Of a stretch of DNA of 64,000 nt, positions 16,525-25,406 are shown in pieces. A program made the translations under genes and the position numbers. The stretch is from JAEUNX01 sp034004685 (lineage in GTDB: Bacteria > Pseudomonadota > Gammaproteobacteria > Burkholderiales > Rhodocyclaceae). Location: positions 1 through 64,000 of the forward strand of contig JAVEWG010000014.1 in the NCBI GenBank assembly GCA_034004685.1. Direction: 5' to 3'. The notes beneath the pieces are model-generated. The model was not told the origin of the DNA, made no database searches, and saw nothing but the letters and a program-made list of their open reading frames with translations. Each line of letters opens with the position of its first letter. Positions within the stretch are counted from its first letter, which is position 1.

Positions 16525-18414
16525 TCAGAAACTCGTCTTGAAACTGAAGGACAGCCAGCCACGGTTGTTGGCGGAAGCCGCGCTGCCCGCCATGGTGGAC
16601 ACCACTTCGGCACCCGGCACGCTGCCGTTGGCCGCCGAACCCACCTGGGTGTTGTAGTCCGTGCTGGCGTCGTTGTAGGCCAGGGTGAACTCGTAGCGGG
16701 CCTGGTACTTCGCCTTCAGGCCGATGGAGTACTTGTAGCCGCCCTGGACCGAACCTCCCAGGGTGACCCCGTTGCCCATCAGGCCGTAGGAGAAGGAGGT
16801 GGGCATGGACAGATCCCAGCTCGGGAAGGCCTGGGGCCACTCGGGGGTGAAGCCCACATTGAGGGCCAGGGCGTCGTCAGTGGAGCAGCCGTCATTCTTG
16901 CTGCGCTTGCCGGCGGCGATGCCACTGGGCATGTAGCCCTTCTTGCACAGGTAGTCTTCGGAGTAGAAGAGGTTGGCGTTCTCGGTGACCTTGTCCAGCT
17001 TCTGATAGGCCAGTTCGCCCTGCAGCGTGCCGCCGTCCCACAGAGGGGTCTTGGGCAGCAGGTAAATGGCATTGAGCACGCCGTGCCAGGTGTTGCCCCG
17101 GGCCCCTTCCACCTGTTCGTAGGTGGGCGTCTGGTTCAGGGGGATCGCCCGGCCGGCCGGGGTCAGGAAGAAGGTGGGAACGAACACCCCGGGGGCGACC
17201 TGGGTCACGCCGGTGGTGTTGGCGCCGCCGCTGCCCACAAAGAAGCCCGACACGGTGTTGAGGGCGGTGTTCTTGCGATAGGACGCTTCGACCCCGACGC
17301 TCACCCCATAGACGGCCTTGGACAGGCTCATGCCGTACATTTCGGTGCCCCGGGCATAGGACAGGCGCACCCCCAGGTTGGCCGGGTTACTCAGCCCGGC
17401 CAGGCCACCGGCTTGCTGGGTGGAGGACCAGGGCAGCTTTTCGTCGTACTTGCGGTAGTAGAAGCCCATGGTGCCGTCGAGCCAGGCGGGCGACCAGCGC
17501 AGGGCCAGGCCGTAGTCCCCGCCGTTGCGGCCCGGGGTCACCGAATCCAGGGAGCGGATGCAGCCGCCGCCCACCGAGACCGAGGCGCAGGTGGGGTCGC
17601 TGCCGTAGGGGTCGCCGGCGCCGTCGGAGGGACCGAAGTAGGTGCCGCCCGGCACCAGGCGGAAGGGCTTCCAGTCAAACTGGTAGAGGGCATTGGCCGA
17701 CAGGGTGTCCGACAGTTGCCATTGGGCCGACAGCTGGTTGATCGGCATGAACAGTTCCTTGGCCTCGGCACCGGGGCTGGTGGCCGCCTTGATGGTGTCG
17801 ATGGGGCCCAGGCCGGCGGAAACACCGTCGGCAATCGTGTACAGGGCTTCACCCCAATACACGTTGTGCTGACCCAGCTTGAGCTTGAGAGAGGTGTCCC
17901 CCAGGTTGAAGTTGCCAAAGGCGAACACGTCCAGGAACTCTCCGGAGCTGCCCGTGGCGTAGCTCTCGGCGTAGGAGGCGTACTTGCGGCTGGCACCGTA
18001 GTTGGACTTGGGGGCCAGGGGACCATAGGCCGCGGTCAGCGCCGGGTTGGTCTTGGATTTGTCGTCGTAGGCAAATTCGGACCAGGCCGCCGCGCTCACC
18101 CGGAAGCCATAGCTGCCGCGATAGACAAAGTCGAATTCAGTCAGAAGATCCAGGCGGTTGGTGACCAGGTCACCTTGCTTGAAGCGGGCTTCGGTTTCGT
18201 CATGGCCCGCTGTCTTGGCAAAATGCGAATTGGGATCCTCCATCCGCCAGCCCGCGTTGTAGCGAACCGAATTGTCCCAGCGCATCTCAATGTCAGAGTT
18301 GCCCGCATCAATGCTGATCGCGTGGGCCGACGTCGCCCCGGCCAACGCCAGCGCCACCATCACCGATAGCTTGGTAACCGTGGAAGGACACCCTGCTGCT
18401 ATTTTTTTCGCCAT
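16525..18414 (-). CDS. DUF1302 family outer-membrane protein
   Basis: A 629-residue exported protein: signal peptide after MAKKIAAG ending near SAHA, then a body of alternating strands typical of beta-barrels, ending with SFKTSF. A C-terminal Phe is the usual BAM-recognition signature. DUF1302 proteins are predicted porin-like channels co-expressed with DUF1329 in steroid-, terpene- and aromatic-degrading proteobacteria. The start at ATG 18414 has GGAGGAGGA just upstream; longer in-frame starts would hide the signal peptide. First gene of the transport run. Confidence 0.92.
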   Translation of the reverse strand: MAKKIAAGCPSTVTKLSVMVALALAGATSAHAISIDAGNSDIEMRWDNSVRYNAGWRMEDPNSHFAKTAGHDETEARFKQGDLVTNRLDLLTEFDFVYRGSYGFRVSAAAWSEFAYDDKSKTNPALTAAYGPLAPKSNYGASRKYASYAESYATGSSGEFLDVFAFGNFNLGDTSLKLKLGQHNVYWGEALYTIADGVSAGLGPIDTIKAATSPGAEAKELFMPINQLSAQWQLSDTLSANALYQFDWKPFRLVPGGTYFGPSDGAGDPYGSDPTCASVSVGGGCIRSLDSVTPGRNGGDYGLALRWSPAWLDGTMGFYYRKYDEKLPWSSTQQAGGLAGLSNPANLGVRLSYARGTEMYGMSLSKAVYGVSVGVEASYRKNTALNTVSGFFVGSGGANTTGVTQVAPGVFVPTFFLTPAGRAIPLNQTPTYEQVEGARGNTWHGVLNAIYLLPKTPLWDGGTLQGELAYQKLDKVTENANLFYSEDYLCKKGYMPSGIAAGKRSKNDGCSTDDALALNVGFTPEWPQAFPSWDLSMPTSFSYGLMGNGVTLGGSVQGGYKYSIGLKAKYQARYEFTLAYNDASTDYNTQVGSAANGSVPGAEVVSTMAGSAASANNRGWLSFSFKTSF

Positions 18415-19046
18415 TCTTGTCTTCCTCCTCCTTGTAATTTCAAACGACTTCCACCTGATCTGCTCACAGCAAAACCAAGGATCCTTAATACGAGACAGCC
18501 CCCATGCACTCACCCAGCGGCGCCCGGCAAACCCAGTAACTCATGAAGGGGCCCACGACTCTGCCCATGGAGTGGGTGGCATCACACCACGCCCAAAGTC
18601 AGACTGCAACACCCACTTACACCGATGAATTGGACCTGAACTAACAGTGTATCATTTTCACATCATTGAAAGCCTAGGCTCACGGAACGCTTGCCGCGCA
18701 GCCATCGTTGATGGTAGGGAAAATCTCCTGCGCAAAACAGGGCCGCGCTCATTTCTTCTGGCGGAGGACGGTTCCATTGGGGAAGGGCTTCGATGGGGCG
18801 CACCGTAGCAACCAATGCGCCAGGCTTTCCCTGCCCATCCAGAGCCCGGACTCACCCCCCATCCAAAGAATGCCCGGGGACTTTGGTACCACCGGGTCGG
18901 GGAGATATGCCGCGGCTCCTTCGACGAGAGGCCGATGGTTGTGATAAAAAAGAAGGTTGCATGCGGCCAAGTGAACGTAAATCCTTGGAAACACCGCCAA
19001 CTCGCGGATCGGACTTCCGCTCCAAAAGATCCACAGGCCGGGACAT

Positions 19047-19096
19047 GGGTGCCCGGCCGGGGGATACCGCACAGCCTCAGGCCTGAACGGGCACCC
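19047..19096. repeat. 9-bp inverted repeat with 32-nt spacer
   Basis: GGGTGCCCG (19047-19055) and CGGGCACCC (19088-19096) are exact reverse complements. The right arm overlaps the 12-mer shared with the SDR promoter region, so two half-sites of one regulator are possible. Confidence 0.4.
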
Positions 19097-19101
19097 TAAC
19101 G
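19090..19101 (+). promoter_or_regulatory. shared 12-mer GGCACCCTAACG, copy 2
   Basis: Identical 12-mer to 9628-9639, here 53 nt before the GTG start at 19154 and followed after 6 nt by TTTTCG. Same strand and similar position relative to the gene in both cases. Confidence 0.4.
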
Positions 19102-19153
19102 CTTTGATTTTCGCGAAACCTACATTAAGCAGCAGCTGGAGAGGAGTCTCACG

Positions 19154-20350
19154 GTGAATTTTGATCTTGACCCTAACGACAACGAATTCCGCGAGAAGGT
19201 GCGGGCTTTTCTGAAAGAGCACCTGCCCGCCGATGTGGCCCGCCGGAATCTGCGGGGCTACCACTTCGACCGGCCGGAAATGCGGGCCTGGACCCAGACC
19301 CTTCATGACAATGGCTGGGCCGGGCCGATCTGGCCCAAGGAATGGGGCGGCATGGGACTGACTCCCATGCAGGAATTCATCTTCGAGAGCGAGTGCCTGA
19401 TGGCTGGCGCGCCGCCCCTGGATACGGCGGGCCACCGTATGATCGGCCCGGTCATCATGACCTTTGGCAGCGACGAACTGAAGGCCAATTGGGGGCCGAA
19501 GATCCTGCGGGGCGATGTGTTCTGGGGCCAAGGCTTTTCGGAGCCCAACGCGGGCTCCGACCTGGGTTCCTTGCGCACCACGGCCGTGCTGGACGGCGAC
19601 GAATACATCATCAACGGGCAGAAGATCTGGACCTCCTACGTAGATACGGCCGAAATGATCTTCATGCTGGTCAAGACCGATCCGGCCGCTAAGCAAAGGG
19701 GCATCTCCATGCTGCTGGTGGATGCCAACGCCCCCGGCATCACCGTGCGCCCGATCATCGACATCGGCGAGAGCCGCAGCGTGAACGAAGTGTTCTTCGA
19801 CAACGTGCGCACCCCGGTGACCAACCGGGTCGGCGCCGAAGGCCAGGGCTGGAGTTACGGCAAGTTCCTGCTGAGCCTGGAGCGGGCCTTCAGCGCCGAA
19901 TGGCCGCGCAACATGCGTAATCTGGCGCAGCTGAAGGACATGGCGCGCAAGGTCCGGGTGGATGGCACCCGACTGATCGACACCCCGGGCTTCGCCTCCC
20001 GCCTGATCGAGCTGGAAATGGATTGCCAGGCCCTGGAATGGCTGACCCTGCGGGCCCTGGCGGAAAAGGAAGAGAACGCCAACTTCCCGGTCGGCTCCCT
20101 GCTCAAGATCCGGGGCTCCGAATTGCTGCAGAAGATCGGCGAGATGCAGGTGGAAGCCTTGGGCGACTACGCTTCCTACATTTACCCGGACCCCCACGCC
20201 CTACCCAACGGCGAGGCCGACTGGCCCCCGGGCCCGGATTTCGCCCCGGGTGTTTTGTGCGACTACATGTACCGCCGCGCCACCACCATCTATGGCGGCG
20301 CCAACGAAGTTCAGCGCGGCATCATCGCCCGCGCGATTCTGGAACAGTAA
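19154..20350 (+). CDS. acyl-CoA dehydrogenase, large (alpha-type) subunit
   Basis: A 398-residue flavoprotein of the acyl-CoA dehydrogenase family with FAD/substrate motifs FSEPNAGSDL (128-137) and IINGQKIWTS (152-161). At the loop position where MCAD-type enzymes have the catalytic Glu (YEG), this protein has Y380-G381-G382. A Glu at E243 (SLERAF) lies where IVD- and FadE26/ChsE4-type enzymes place their base in helix G. It starts at GTG 19154 with GAGGAG upstream. The next gene is a second, different acyl-CoA dehydrogenase 2 nt away, the arrangement of heterotetrameric enzymes for bulky (steroid side-chain-like) acyl-CoAs. Heteromer formation is inferred. Confidence 0.9.
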   Translation: MNFDLDPNDNEFREKVRAFLKEHLPADVARRNLRGYHFDRPEMRAWTQTLHDNGWAGPIWPKEWGGMGLTPMQEFIFESECLMAGAPPLDTAGHRMIGPVIMTFGSDELKANWGPKILRGDVFWGQGFSEPNAGSDLGSLRTTAVLDGDEYIINGQKIWTSYVDTAEMIFMLVKTDPAAKQRGISMLLVDANAPGITVRPIIDIGESRSVNEVFFDNVRTPVTNRVGAEGQGWSYGKFLLSLERAFSAEWPRNMRNLAQLKDMARKVRVDGTRLIDTPGFASRLIELEMDCQALEWLTLRALAEKEENANFPVGSLLKIRGSELLQKIGEMQVEALGDYASYIYPDPHALPNGEADWPPGPDFAPGVLCDYMYRRATTIYGGANEVQRGIIARAILEQ

Positions 20351-20352
20351 TC

Positions 20353-21492
20353 ATGGATTTCTATTTGACCGAAGAGCAGCAGATGTTGCGGGATGGTGCC
20401 CGCCGCTATCTGGAAACCGAATGCGGAGGCGAAAAGCGCCGCCCTACCATCGAAGCCGAAGGCCTCCACGCCGAACGCTGGCAGATGTTTGCCGACATGG
20501 GCTGGCTCGGCCTGCCCCTGCCCGAGGAATACGGTGGTTTTGGCGGCACCTTGGTGGATGTGACCATCCTGATGCAGGAAATTGGCCGGGCGCTGACCGT
20601 GGAGCCCTACTGGCCGGTGGCCATCCTGGCTGCCCGGACCCTGGTGGCCTCGGGCGACCCCAGGGCCCAGGAAATCCTGCCGGCCCTGGCGGAGGGCAAG
20701 GCCTTCCCGGTCCTGGCCCACGGGGAAGAGGAGGCCCGGGGCGTGGTGGAGCATGTCACCACCCAGGCAATTTCCGCTGGCGACGGCCGCTGGAAGCTAT
20801 CCGGTGTAAAAACCGCCGTGGTGGCGGGCAACAAGGCAGACCGCTACATCGTCTCCGCCCGCACCACCGGATCATCCCGCGACCAGGAGGGGATCACCCT
20901 GTTCCTGGTGGCCAAGGACGCGCCCGGCCTGAAAATGCGCCCGCTGCGTCTGATCGACAACCGCTGGGGCGCCCATCTCGAACTCGACGGCGTAGAAGTC
21001 GCCGCCAGCGATGTCCTGGGCCAGGTGGGCCAGGGCTTCTCCGCCCTGGAACAGGCTCACGACATCGCCTTGGTGGCCCTGGCCGCCGAAGCTGTCGGCC
21101 TCATGGAACGCTCCATCGAGATCACCCGTGACTACGTGAAGATGCGCAAGCAGTTCGGCGTCACCCTCAGCACCTTCCAAGCCGTCCAGCACCGCCTGGC
21201 GGACATGATGATCGAGCTGGAACTGGCCCGCAGCGTGCTGTACCGGGCCCAGGCCCACCTTGACGGGGAACCTGCTGTCCGGCGCCAGGCCCTGTCTGCC
21301 CTTAAATATCAGGTCGGCAAGAGCGGCAAGTTCGTCTGCGGGCAATCGATCCAGCTCCACGGCGGCATCGGGGTGACCGAGGAGTACATCATTGGCCATT
21401 ACTTCAAGCGCATGACCATGATCGAATACGCCCTGGGCAACTCCCACTTCCACCTCCAGCAACTGGCGGAGATGGAGCGCAGCCGGGCCTAA
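20353..21492 (+). CDS. acyl-CoA dehydrogenase, small (beta-type) partner
   Basis: A 379-residue acyl-CoA dehydrogenase-family protein starting 2 nt after the previous stop (ATG 20353). It begins MDFYLTEEQQMLRDGARRYL. The middle domain lacks the canonical TEP/FSEP motif seen in the partner: the stretch FPVLAHGEEEARGV stands in its place. The C-terminal domain keeps IQLHGGIGVTEEY. This degenerate-middle form is common for the second subunit of alpha2-beta2 enzymes, where only one FAD site per heterodimer is productive. It could also be an independent homomeric enzyme. A strong terminator follows. Confidence 0.88.
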   Translation: MDFYLTEEQQMLRDGARRYLETECGGEKRRPTIEAEGLHAERWQMFADMGWLGLPLPEEYGGFGGTLVDVTILMQEIGRALTVEPYWPVAILAARTLVASGDPRAQEILPALAEGKAFPVLAHGEEEARGVVEHVTTQAISAGDGRWKLSGVKTAVVAGNKADRYIVSARTTGSSRDQEGITLFLVAKDAPGLKMRPLRLIDNRWGAHLELDGVEVAASDVLGQVGQGFSALEQAHDIALVALAAEAVGLMERSIEITRDYVKMRKQFGVTLSTFQAVQHRLADMMIELELARSVLYRAQAHLDGEPAVRRQALSALKYQVGKSGKFVCGQSIQLHGGIGVTEEYIIGHYFKRMTMIEYALGNSHFHLQQLAEMERSRA

Positions 21493-21525
21493 GCCCCCCA
21501 ACGCAGGAGTAGCTGGCGTCCTGAC

Positions 21526-21559
21526 GAGCCAGGGGCCCCACAAGAGGGGCCCCTGGCTC
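21526..21559. terminator. bidirectional terminator, 14-bp perfect stem
   Basis: GAGCCAGGGGCCCC (21526-21539) pairs exactly with GGGGCCCCTGGCTC (21546-21559) around ACAAGA, followed by ATTTCATTT. It separates the acyl-CoA dehydrogenase operon (+) from the phosphodiesterase gene (-), which end facing each other. Confidence 0.9.
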
Positions 21560-21562
21560 ATT

Positions 21563-22312
21563 TCATTTCTGCCGGAGGGCAATCCGGGGATCGGCAAGCA
21601 GTCGCGCCGGCTGGTCGGTAATCACCGCATCCACGCCCCACGCCAGACGTGCCAGGGTCACCGCCGGTTCGTTTTCCGTATAGACCGCCACCCGCAGTCC
21701 GGCGGCTTTGATCTCCCGGACCTGGTCTTCCTGCAGCAAGCGGGTATCGCAGTGCAAGGCTTGACACCCCAAGGTCTGACAGGCTTGGAGCCCATCCACG
21801 GACACGCCCCCGAGCAACAGGCCCCGCGGCAAACCGGGCGCAGCCTCCCGGGCCGCCGCCAGGGCAATCGGAGAGAAGGACGACAACACCAGTCCGTCGG
21901 GCCCCACCCCTGCCCTTTGCAGCAGGCGGGCGACCACCTGGCCGGTTACCCATTCACGACCGGCACCGGGCTTGATCTCCACGTTCATGAACACCCCGGC
22001 AACCCGGCAAACGGCAATGGCCTCCATCAGGGAGGGGACGGGTTCTCCGGCGAAACGGGGATTGAACCATCGCCCCGCGTCCAGGCGGGCCAATTCGGCG
22101 GCCGGGATCCGGGCCACCTCCCCCCGGCCATTAGTGGTGCGCTCCAGGGTTTCATCGTGGATCAGGACCGGCACCCCGTCCCGGGACAGCATCACATCGA
22201 ACTCCACCCCAGGACACCCCAGGGCCACGGCGGCGCGCAAGCCCGCCAGGGTGTTTTCCGGAGCCAGGGCGCCACCGCAGCGATGGGCCCAGACCCGGGG
22301 CCAGGAGGCCAT
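21563..22312 (-). CDS. ugpQ: glycerophosphodiester phosphodiesterase
   Basis: A 249-residue cytosolic GDPD enzyme that splits glycerophosphodiesters into glycerol-3-phosphate and an alcohol. The family motifs are HRCGGALAPENTL (catalytic His), EFDVMLSRDGVPVLIHDETL (metal-binding Glu/Asp and second His), VEIKPG and the C-terminal ITDQP. ATG 22312 follows CAGGAGGCC and gives the normal length. It lies 11 nt after the UgpB-like gene, as in ugp operons, but the membrane and ATPase components are not nearby. Confidence 0.92.
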   Translation of the reverse strand: MASWPRVWAHRCGGALAPENTLAGLRAAVALGCPGVEFDVMLSRDGVPVLIHDETLERTTNGRGEVARIPAAELARLDAGRWFNPRFAGEPVPSLMEAIAVCRVAGVFMNVEIKPGAGREWVTGQVVARLLQRAGVGPDGLVLSSFSPIALAAAREAAPGLPRGLLLGGVSVDGLQACQTLGCQALHCDTRLLQEDQVREIKAAGLRVAVYTENEPAVTLARLAWGVDAVITDQPARLLADPRIALRQK

Positions 22313-22323
22313 GGCGCGTAAGC

Positions 22324-23655
22324 TCAGTTCACGCCCGCCGCCCGGGTGACCGCCGTATCGAGGGCTTCCTTGGCCGGCTTGCGATCCGCCCAAACAGCCT
22401 CCAGTTCCTCGTCCAGAATGTTGCGCACCGCGCTGCGGCCAGCCAGTGCCGAAGCGGATGAGGCCTCCGTGGCAGGCTTGCGACTCAACTGGGAAAGGGC
22501 CACCCGGACGCTTTCCAGTTCGTCCTTCAGCACACTGCTCTGTTGCGCCACCAGAACGCCGGTCCGGCTCAGGGGCAGATAGCCGGTGTCCCGTTGCCAG
22601 GCCACCTGGTTATCCGGCTCCAGCCAGAAACGCACAAAGCGGGCGATGGTCTTGTATTCCGCCGGTGTGCGCCCTGCGGCCACCCACAGGGACGAGCCTT
22701 CCGCGAGGGTATTCTGGGGCGCCCCGGGATAGTCATCGTGATAGGGCAGAGGTGCCACGCCGATGTCGAAGTTGGCCTGGCGCTTGAGCCCATGCCAGCT
22801 GGAAGAGGGTGCGGCGATCACCGCGCACTCACCGGATTCAAACCGCCCCTGAGCCTCGATGCCGCGCCCGAAGATCTGCAGGTAACGGGCCCGGTACCAG
22901 CTGGCCATCATGGCCAGGTGCTTGATCTGGAGCATCCCGTTGATGGACAGGGCCTCCCCCTTGCCCCGCTTCACCGCGGTGGGTTCGTTATGCCAGGCGC
23001 TGGTGTTTTCCACGATCACCTGGCTGGGGTTGGCCACCGTGTAGGGGCAGGGCTGGCCAGCGTCGATCAAGGTGCCCAGGGCTTGCTGGAGATCAAACCA
23101 GGTGCCGGGAGCCTGGTCCGGGTTGAGACCCACCTTGCGGAACGCATCCCGGTTGTAATAGAGCACCGGCGTGCTCAGGGCCACCGGCAAAGCCAGGAGG
23201 CGCCCCTGGGCATCCACTGGCCGACGGGTCATGAAGGCGGGCGGGCGCAAGGTCAGGAGCGCCTCGCCCGAGGATTTCATGACTTCGTGGAGCGGGCGGT
23301 AGCGCGGCGTCCCCGCCAGCAGGCGCTCCTCGCTCTCGCCCCCCAGAATGGCCAGGGGAGGCAAGGGCCCCTCCTTCCATCCCCGGTCTGCCACCAAGAT
23401 CTGACAATCCTTGCTGCCTTCGTTAAAGCGTGCGACCAGTTCCCCTAGGCGGGCGCCGGTCTCGGCCCCCAAGTCATGGGCCAGCTCCAGCCCGACGCAC
23501 CGGGGCGTCTTGTCCTGCCCCGCCCGGGCTGCAGCCGGAGACGGACTCTTGCCCTTGGCCGCCAGGGCCAAACCTGGGGCCCAACCCCCCACCACCCAGA
23601 CCGATCCCATCAGGGCACCAATCATCCACCGCCTTACAAACCCACGCGTCATCAA
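22324..23655 (-). CDS. ugpB: UgpB-like ABC transporter substrate-binding protein
   Basis: A 443-residue periplasmic binding protein with an N-terminal signal region (RRWMIGALMGSVWVVGGWAPGLALA). It has UgpB-type features for sn-glycerol-3-phosphate or glycerophosphodiesters: LVARFNEGSKDCQI, LPVALSTPVLYYNRDAFRKVG, TWFDLQQAL, and SSLWVAAG near the end. The pairing with ugpQ supports this substrate. No UgpA/UgpE permease or UgpC ATPase is in the window, so they must be elsewhere. Two adjacent ATGs form the start; 23655 is used. Confidence 0.85.
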   Translation of the reverse strand: MMTRGFVRRWMIGALMGSVWVVGGWAPGLALAAKGKSPSPAAARAGQDKTPRCVGLELAHDLGAETGARLGELVARFNEGSKDCQILVADRGWKEGPLPPLAILGGESEERLLAGTPRYRPLHEVMKSSGEALLTLRPPAFMTRRPVDAQGRLLALPVALSTPVLYYNRDAFRKVGLNPDQAPGTWFDLQQALGTLIDAGQPCPYTVANPSQVIVENTSAWHNEPTAVKRGKGEALSINGMLQIKHLAMMASWYRARYLQIFGRGIEAQGRFESGECAVIAAPSSSWHGLKRQANFDIGVAPLPYHDDYPGAPQNTLAEGSSLWVAAGRTPAEYKTIARFVRFWLEPDNQVAWQRDTGYLPLSRTGVLVAQQSSVLKDELESVRVALSQLSRKPATEASSASALAGRSAVRNILDEELEAVWADRKPAKEALDTAVTRAAGVN

Positions 23656-23760
23656 ACATGCTCCAGAAATACCACTGCCGCCTCACCGCCCAAACGCCAG
23701 GGTGCCAACAAGACCGACCCAAGGGGTAAAGAATACCAAACTCAAGCCGTTAGCTTTCCC

Positions 23761-24249
23761 ATGGTCATCCAGCCAAACTCTTCCTCCAATGCGCCCCCAC
23801 GCAGCCTGTCCCGCGCGGCCGCCCTGCTGGTCGTCCTGACACTGGGCGCCCTGACGGGTTGCGAGCGGCTCGGCGAGCTGGCCGGAGTGCCCGATCCCAA
23901 GAAGGCCGCCGCGGCCACCGAAGCCGAGGGACGAGCCATTGGCAGCGCCTGCCGCCACTCCGGGCGAGCCCTGGAGGATTGCTATCTGATGAATCCGACG
24001 GCCCCCAAGTCTTCGATCTTCGCCGGCTGGAAGGAGATGAACGATTACATGACCCAGAACAACCTGGAAATCGTTCCCAGCCGCCTGCCCGCCCCGGCGT
24101 TGATGCTCCCCCGCGCCAAGGCGGAAGAAGACAAGGCCGCCGAACACCCGGCCGAACCCGACAAGACCACCGCCAAGGCCGACCCAACTCCGGCGGACAC
24201 CGAAACCACCCCCAAGACCCGTCGCCGCTACCGCCGTTCCGAAGGCTGA
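23761..24249 (+). CDS. small lipoprotein of unknown function
   Basis: A 162-residue protein. A hydrophobic stretch ends in a lipobox LTGC with C34 as the lipidated residue, so it is exported and membrane-anchored. The mature part has two further cysteines (SACRHSGRALEDCYLMNP) and ends in a low-complexity Lys/Thr/Pro/Glu tail with a basic RTRRRYRRS end. I do not recognise a family. It is divergent from ugpB and convergent with the aldo/keto reductase gene. The Shine-Dalgarno is poor. Confidence 0.7.
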   Translation: MVIQPNSSSNAPPRSLSRAAALLVVLTLGALTGCERLGELAGVPDPKKAAAATEAEGRAIGSACRHSGRALEDCYLMNPTAPKSSIFAGWKEMNDYMTQNNLEIVPSRLPAPALMLPRAKAEEDKAAEHPAEPDKTTAKADPTPADTETTPKTRRRYRRSEG

Positions 24250-24274
24250 CGCCACCGCCGGACTACACCACGCC

Positions 24275-25312
24275 CTAGGGCGCCGGGTTCGGGCAAGCCT
24301 GATGGATGCGCTCGATGGCCTGGAACACCCCTTCCGGCAACGGGAGCCGGCAGGCGGCGAGGTTCTCCTCCAGCTGAACCTGGGTTGTGGCGCCGATGAT
24401 GGTGCTGGTCACACACCAGCGGCCATGCACAAAGGCCAGGGCGAGCTGGGCGGGGGTCAGGCCCGACTCCCGGGCCAGCCGGGCATAGGCCGCCACCGCC
24501 CCGGGCACGCCGGGCCGCTCATAGCGCTGGCCGAAGGCCGGAAACAGGGACAACCGCCCGGCAGGATCGGGCCCCGCCAGATACTTGCCGGTCAGGAGCC
24601 CGAAGGCGAGGGGTGAATAGGCCAGCAGCCCCACCGCCTCCCGGTGGCACATCTCCGCCAGGCCATACTCAAAGACCCGGTTGATCAAGTTGTAGGCGTT
24701 CTGGATGGATGCCACCCGGGGCAGCCCGCTCCCCTGGGCGGCATTCAAGAAGGCCATCACCCCCCAGGGGTGTTCGTTGGACAGCCCCACATGGCGAATC
24801 TTGCCCTCCCGCACCAGTTCCGCCAGGGCTTCGAGCTGCTCTTCCACCGGCGTGGCGGGCCGCTCCTGGGCCGGGTCATAGGCCCATTTTCCAAACATGG
24901 GCTGATTGCGCGCCGGCCAGTGAAGTTGGTAGAGGTCGATGTAATCAGTGCCCAGGCGCTGGAGACTGCCCTCCACCGCTGCCCGGATGTTGGCCCGGTC
25001 CAGGGCCGGAGGGCCACCCCGGATCCACTGGAGGTGCCGCCCGGGCCCGGCCACTTTGGTGGCCAACACCACCTGGTCCCGGCGCTTGCCCCGCAACCAG
25101 CTTCCCACGATGCGCTCCGAGCAGCCCATGGTTTCGGCGCGGGACGGCACCGCATACATTTCGGCGGTATCGATGAAGTTCACCCCCTGCTCGAAAGCCC
25201 TATCCAGTTGGGCATGGCCCTCGGCCTCGCTATTTTGCTGGCCAAAGGTCATGGTCCCGAGACAGACCGAGGAGACCATCAGGTCGCTGCGGCCAAGCCT
25301 GCGCATTTCCAT
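24275..25312 (-). CDS. aldo/keto reductase
   Basis: A 345-residue (beta/alpha)8 NADP-dependent oxidoreductase of the Tas/YghZ-like group. The catalytic Asp and Tyr are in FIDTAEMYAVPS and the Lys in VLATKVAG; DYIDLYQLHWP carries the His; GLSNEHPWGV follows. The ATG at 25312 is preceded by GGAAAGG at good spacing; several nearby in-frame ATGs (25306, 25321) are possible. It stands head-to-head with rlmM. Substrate unknown. Confidence 0.88.
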   Translation of the reverse strand: MEMRRLGRSDLMVSSVCLGTMTFGQQNSEAEGHAQLDRAFEQGVNFIDTAEMYAVPSRAETMGCSERIVGSWLRGKRRDQVVLATKVAGPGRHLQWIRGGPPALDRANIRAAVEGSLQRLGTDYIDLYQLHWPARNQPMFGKWAYDPAQERPATPVEEQLEALAELVREGKIRHVGLSNEHPWGVMAFLNAAQGSGLPRVASIQNAYNLINRVFEYGLAEMCHREAVGLLAYSPLAFGLLTGKYLAGPDPAGRLSLFPAFGQRYERPGVPGAVAAYARLARESGLTPAQLALAFVHGRWCVTSTIIGATTQVQLEENLAACRLPLPEGVFQAIERIHQACPNPAP

Positions 25313-25406
25313 CCCGTGCATCCTTTCCATTTGCCGTGGGGAAGGCGCCATCCCGCGTATCATTGCGCCCCAGTCACCAGTCACTATAGCGCCCCCTCAG
25401 CCCATC

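Larger units (their letters stand above)
18415..19153. promoter_or_regulatory. 739-bp divergent regulatory region (DUF1302 / acyl-CoA dehydrogenase)
   Basis: No convincing gene; short frames here lack family features. It must hold promoters for the minus-strand transport run and the plus-strand acyl-CoA dehydrogenase operon. Visible structure is the 9-bp inverted repeat GGGTGCCCG (19047-19055) / CGGGCACCC (19088-19096), which overlaps the shared 12-mer at 19090-19101. The length leaves room for several regulator sites. Confidence 0.5.

Noticed and set aside
15139..18369. Long open frame on the plus strand opposite the DUF1329 and DUF1302 genes
   Set aside because: It is antisense to two well-supported genes, its translation is low-complexity Gly/His/Arg/Gln without family motifs, and GC-rich codons readily keep such frames open. 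The same holds for 5608-7329 (+) and 59644-62511 (+).
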